From positions 1 to 64,000 of the forward strand of contig JAEZIN010000003.1 in assembly GCA_023436585.1 (NCBI GenBank): 64,000 nt of DNA. The letters run 5' to 3'. Below the pieces are notes generated by a model that saw nothing but the letters and a program-made list of their open reading frames with translations, ran no database searches and had not been told where the DNA came from. Each line of letters starts with the position of its first letter. Position 1 is the stretch's first letter. A program made the translations under genes and the position numbers. Source of the stretch: Bacillota bacterium (GTDB lineage: Bacteria; Bacillota; Clostridia; Christensenellales; Aristaeellaceae). This document shows positions 59,213 to 64,000 of this stretch, one piece after another.

Positions 59213-59896
59213 TTGGAACTCAAGATAAGCCTTTTCCCGGAACACTTCTACGTGCTTGGCATCAATGTGGGCCTGTCGGTGGTCATCGCCTGGGGTGTAT
59301 TGGCGGTGCTGATTTTGGCCCTGTTGCTCATCCGGACCTTTGTAATCCCCAAATTCCGGGAGAAACCCAAAGGATTGCAAAACGTACTGGAGATGGCGGT
59401 GCAGGGCGTTTACGGCTTTGCCGAAAACAAGGTCGGGCACCATGCCGCCAATTACGTAGCACCGGCTGCCATGACGTTTATGGCCTATATTTTCTTCACC
59501 ACGCTGGTGGAGCTGTTCGGCCTGCCTCCCGCCACCGAGGACCTGAACTGCACCATCGCCATGGGGCTTTGCTCCCTTCTCACAGTGAACATCATTGCCA
59601 TCAAGTGTGCAGGCTTCAAGGGCCGGCTGAAGAACCTGGCAAGCCCCAAGGCCTTCGTCGCCCCCATCCGCATCCTCACCGACTGTATCGCGCCATTCTC
59701 CATGGGCATCCGTCTTTTTGCCAACGTGCTGGTTGGCGGCGTCATCATGCAGCTGATATACGCGGTAGTTCCCATCCTGCTGCCCGCCGCAATTGCTTCT
59801 TACTTTAATGTGCTTCATGTGGGCATTCAAACCTTTGTATTCAGTCTGCTTTTCCTGACGTATGTCAGCGAGGCAGTTGGTGAAGTGGCTGAATAA
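59213..59896 (+). CDS. atpB: F-type ATP synthase subunit a
   Basis: A 227-residue membrane subunit forming the ion half-channels. The essential Arg lies in PFSMGIRLFANVLVGG (about residue 163). Five to six membrane segments are seen. The start is TTG at 59213, after AAGGAGGAG, three bases behind atpI. The window's other atp genes follow in the standard order. Confidence 0.95.
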   Translation: MELKISLFPEHFYVLGINVGLSVVIAWGVLAVLILALLLIRTFVIPKFREKPKGLQNVLEMAVQGVYGFAENKVGHHAANYVAPAAMTFMAYIFFTTLVELFGLPPATEDLNCTIAMGLCSLLTVNIIAIKCAGFKGRLKNLASPKAFVAPIRILTDCIAPFSMGIRLFANVLVGGVIMQLIYAVVPILLPAAIASYFNVLHVGIQTFVFSLLFLTYVSEAVGEVAE

Positions 59897-59937
59897 ACAG
59901 AATCCCTTGTTATCACAACATAAAGGAGGAAATGAAT

Positions 59938-60183
59938 ATGTCTACTTTGGGAATCATCGCTTTAGGGGCCAGTATCGCGGCGCTGGTCTGCGGTGCCGCT
60001 GCCTTCGCCATGTCGCTTGCCACCGGCAAGGCCGTGGAATCCATTGCCCGCCAGCCGGAAGCCGCCGGTAAGGTGAACTCTTCGCTGCTGTTCGGCTTGA
60101 TCCTGATGGAAACCTGTGCCGTATATGCGCTGCTGGTCGCCATTTTGATCATCTTCATTCTTGGCGGCAAGGTTACGGCTTAA
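59938..60183 (+). CDS. atpE: F-type ATP synthase subunit c
   Basis: An 81-residue hairpin protein. The loop RQPEAAGKV joins two helices, and the ion-carrying Glu lies in LILMETCAVYALLVAI. The first helix lacks the Gln typical of sodium-binding c subunits (GAAAFAMSLATG here), which favours proton coupling; Thr after the Glu is neutral. The start at 59938 is eight bases after AAAGGAGG; the ATG at 59932 is too close. Confidence 0.95.
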   Translation: MSTLGIIALGASIAALVCGAAAFAMSLATGKAVESIARQPEAAGKVNSSLLFGLILMETCAVYALLVAILIIFILGGKVTA

Positions 60184-60248
60184 AGCTGCTTATGCGCGCC
60201 ATGCTTTATGGCCGCCGGCCGTGCCGGGAATGAAACGGAGGAATCCCT

Positions 60249-60731
60249 GTGGAAGAATTATTTAACCCAACCACTATTTTGCTGCACGTCATCAACGCGG
60301 TGATCCTGCTGGTGGCGATGTATTTCTTGTTGTACAAGCCGGTGCGCAAGTTTACCACCGCCCGCGCTCAAGGCATTGAAGAGCAGCTCAAAAATGCCCA
60401 GGATACACAATCAAAGGCGCAAGAGCAATGGAAGGCCTCCCAGCAAAAGCTGAAGGATGCCGACCAGGAAGCCATGGCCGTCGTCTCCCAGGGTGCCATA
60501 AAAGCCCAGGAGCAAGCCCAGGATATACTCAAATCCGCCAGGGACCAGGCCGGGCAGATCGTTTCTCAAGCCAGGCAGGAAGCCAACGCGCTTTTATTCA
60601 ACGCTCAGGAGGCCATGGCTGATGAAGCCTCGGTCCTGGCTGTGGAAATCGCGGCCAAGGTGCTTTCCCGGGAAGTGAAGGCGGAGGACCATCAGCAGCT
60701 GATTGATGAATTTGTAAAAAAGGTGGGCTGA
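60249..60731 (+). CDS. atpF: F-type ATP synthase subunit b
   Basis: A 160-residue peripheral stalk subunit: one N-terminal membrane helix (TILLHVINAVILLVAMYFLL) and a long charged coiled coil. Its length is ordinary, so it is not a b-delta fusion. The start is GTG at 60249, six bases after GGAGG. Confidence 0.95.
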   Translation: MEELFNPTTILLHVINAVILLVAMYFLLYKPVRKFTTARAQGIEEQLKNAQDTQSKAQEQWKASQQKLKDADQEAMAVVSQGAIKAQEQAQDILKSARDQAGQIVSQARQEANALLFNAQEAMADEASVLAVEIAAKVLSREVKAEDHQQLIDEFVKKVG

Positions 60732-60734
60732 GGC

Positions 60735-60977
60735 ATGCTCAGAGGATTGCTTTTGACAGCCCTGCCCCTCACACAGGTGCAGCACGCCGCCATTGAAAGC
60801 CGCTTTTCCACGATGATGGGGGAGACGGTTTCCTTGGAAATCCGAGAAGACAAAAATCTGCTGGGCGGCGTTAAGGTGGAGCTGAACGGACGGGTGTACG
60901 ACGGCAGCCTGCGCGGGCAGCTTCAAAACGTATTGAGCGCCCTGCAGCGAAAAGAGGAGGGCGGACGGAATGCTTGA
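60735..60977 (+). CDS. atpH: Truncated F-type ATP synthase delta (OSCP) subunit
   Basis: An 80-residue protein in the atpH position. It matches only the C-terminal part of delta/OSCP: a helix with TMMGETVSLEIREDKNLLGG, then the conserved GG-V-V-DGS-RGQL end (LLGGVKVELNGRVYDGSLRG). Normal delta is about 175-180 residues; the N-terminal six-helix bundle that binds the alpha subunit tips is absent. Only three bases separate it from atpF and it overlaps atpA by eight bases, so no missing part is hidden beside it. It is not obviously frameshifted. The N-terminal function may be encoded elsewhere or be dispensable. Confidence 0.85.
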   Translation: MLRGLLLTALPLTQVQHAAIESRFSTMMGETVSLEIREDKNLLGGVKVELNGRVYDGSLRGQLQNVLSALQRKEEGGRNA

Positions 60978-62486
60978 TTGGAAATCCGTTGGCCTGGAGC
61001 TTCACGGCAGGCTCAAAAGCTATACCCGGCAATTGGATATCCGAGGCACCGGCGAAACACTGTCGGCGGGCGATGGCATTGCCATACTCTCGGGGTTGAA
61101 TGGCTGCAAGCTGGGTGAACTGATTGAGTTTGAAACCGGCGGTTTTGCCATTGTAATGAATCTGGATGAGGAAACCGTAGGCGCGGTGTTATTGGGCAAC
61201 GATGCCGATGTTTCCCTGGGCACCAAAGCTTACGGCACCGGGCAGGTACTGTCGATACCCGCGGGGGAGGGGCTTCTGGGCCGCGTGGTGGACCCTCTTG
61301 GCCAGCCCCTGGATGGCGGCGGGCGGCTGCATATCACAGAGTTGCGGCCCATTGAGTCGGCAGCGCCCAGCATACTCGACCGCAAGCCCGTTTCAAAGCC
61401 CATGGAAACGGGTTTGATGGCCGTGGACGCCATGGTTCCCATCGGCCGGGGCCAGCGGGAACTGATCATAGGCGACCGGCAGACGGGAAAGTCATCCGTG
61501 GCTGTGGATACCATCCTCAACCAAAAAGGCAAGAATGTGGCCTGCTTTTATGTGGCCATCGGTCAGAAGGCTTCCAGCGTAGCGCAGATTATCGCGCAGC
61601 TGAAGGCTTCCGGCGCCATGGCATATACCTGCGTGGTCTGCGCCACTGCCAGCGATTCGGCCACCATGCAGTACATCGCACCCTATTGCGGCTGCACCAT
61701 GGCGGAATGGTTCATGTTGAATGGCCGCGACGCACTGGTGATTTATGACGACCTGAGCAAGCATGCCGTCGCTTACCGTGCCATGTCGCTGCTGCTGCGC
61801 AGGCCTCCGGGCCGGGAAGCCTATCCCGGTGACGTATTCTACCTCCACTCCAGATTGCTGGAACGGGCGGCCTGCCTTTCCGACGCAAAGGGCGGCGGGT
61901 CACTGACGGCGCTGCCTATTGTGGAAACCCAGGCCGGCGATATTTCCGCTTATATTCCCACCAATGTCATCTCCATCACCGACGGTCAAATTTTTCTGGA
62001 TACGGATCTGTTCCGGGAAGGTGTGCGCCCCGCCGTGAACGGAGGCCTCTCCGTCAGCCGCGTGGGCGGCGCGGCCCAGACAAAGGCCATGCGCAGCGTG
62101 GCCGGCCAATTGCGCCTGGAGCTGGCCCAGTACAGGGAACTGCAAATATTCTCGCAGTTTTCCTCCGACATGGATGAGTCTACCCAGGACATGCTCAAAT
62201 ACGGCGCGCTGCTGATGGAACTTTTAAAGCAGCCCAACAACGCCCCGCTTGCAATGCCCATACAGGTATCGCTGCTGTACGCCGTCACCAGAGGCCTCAT
62301 TGACAGAGACACCCACATCGATACGCTGCGCGCCTTTAAAGCAAGGTTCCCCGACTATCTTGCCCTTCGTTTCCCGCATGTTTTGGAGCAGCTTTCTCAT
62401 CAGGGAAAGTTTGATGAAGCGCTGGAAGCCGATCTTAAGACGGCCGTGCGGGAATGGCTCAGGGAGTTTGAAGCGGAGGCCTCGCT

Positions 62487-62490
<4 letters not shown>
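60970..62490 (+). CDS. atpA: F-type ATP synthase subunit alpha
   Basis: A 506-residue subunit with Walker A GDRQTGKSS (about residue 172), the IYDDLSKHAVAYR loop and the catalytic-interface Arg region VGGAAQTKAMRSVAGQLRLE. Length is standard. The N-terminus (MLDWKSVGLELHGRLKSYTR) differs from the usual alpha start that contacts delta, in keeping with the shortened delta subunit. GGAGGG lies eight bases upstream. Confidence 0.97.

Positions 62491-64000
<1,510 letters not shown>

Overview
The window is chromosomal DNA from a bacterium that reads as a Gram-positive, clostridia-like Bacillota of moderately high GC. The reasons are strong GGAGG-type ribosome sites with frequent TTG/GTG starts, sigma-A promoters with 17-base spacers, YIEGIA and its capping-subunit partner, an AgrC/LytTR-type sensor-regulator pair, YtrA-type GntR control of an ABC exporter, and a split MetH. 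A Christensenellales-like lineage is a guess. I see no insertion sequence, prophage, CRISPR array or rRNA operon; one tRNA-Thr(GGU) is present.

Layout. 1-2.3 kb: an XRE-type membrane regulator (its start codon lies one base outside the window), a small ferredoxin, and an acyltransferase-fold protein that has lost its catalytic residues. 2.4-7.4 kb: a methionine operon (metA, metF, a stand-alone MetH reactivation domain, and metH without that domain). 7.6-12.1 kb: a phosphonate operon (phosphonopyruvate decarboxylase, nucleotidyltransferase, cytidylyltransferase-PEP mutase fusion, iron-type phosphonoacetaldehyde reductase) predicted to make 2-hydroxyethylphosphonate and its CMP ester. Beside it lie an LCP-like protein and CapF/CapG homologues for an N-acetyl-fucosamine type sugar, which suggests a phosphonate-decorated surface glycan. 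15.4-24.8 kb: sensor kinase and LytTR regulator, YIEGIA pair, a three-subunit molybdenum hydroxylase, a five-hairpin intergenic array, a 30-codon peptide unit and a small XRE operon. 25-34 kb: YmaF-like protein, secreted amidohydrolase, tRNA-Thr, then a livJHMGF-rpiB operon with a divergent LacI regulator and visible operators.

34-44 kb: dnaA with upstream DnaA boxes, followed by an M16 peptidase rather than dnaN, then an L,D-transpeptidase, a PrsA-like foldase, a ZnuA-like protein with RdgB and a flavodoxin-like reductase, and an FMN-binding exported protein. 43.9-48.8 kb: a leader of about 370 bases with an 11-codon upstream ORF, a long-range helix and up to three terminator-like hairpins, ahead of a MutS2 homologue lacking the Smr nuclease domain and a three-gene ABC-2 exporter. 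This is the strongest candidate for an undescribed regulated system here. 48.9-58.4 kb: HD-GYP phosphodiesterase, DUF1697 and DinB-like proteins, a GntR-ABC operon, a MATE exporter, and thuA-nfnA-nfnB. 58.7-64 kb: an F-type ATP synthase operon (atpIBEFHAGD, the last gene cut by the window) whose delta subunit is only 80 residues long.

A recurring regulatory theme is a good promoter followed almost at once by a strong hairpin, often with a U-run. It is seen before metA, the phosphonate operon, the mutS2 operon and the atp operon, and less clearly elsewhere. All calls come from reading the sequence; no database search was run.
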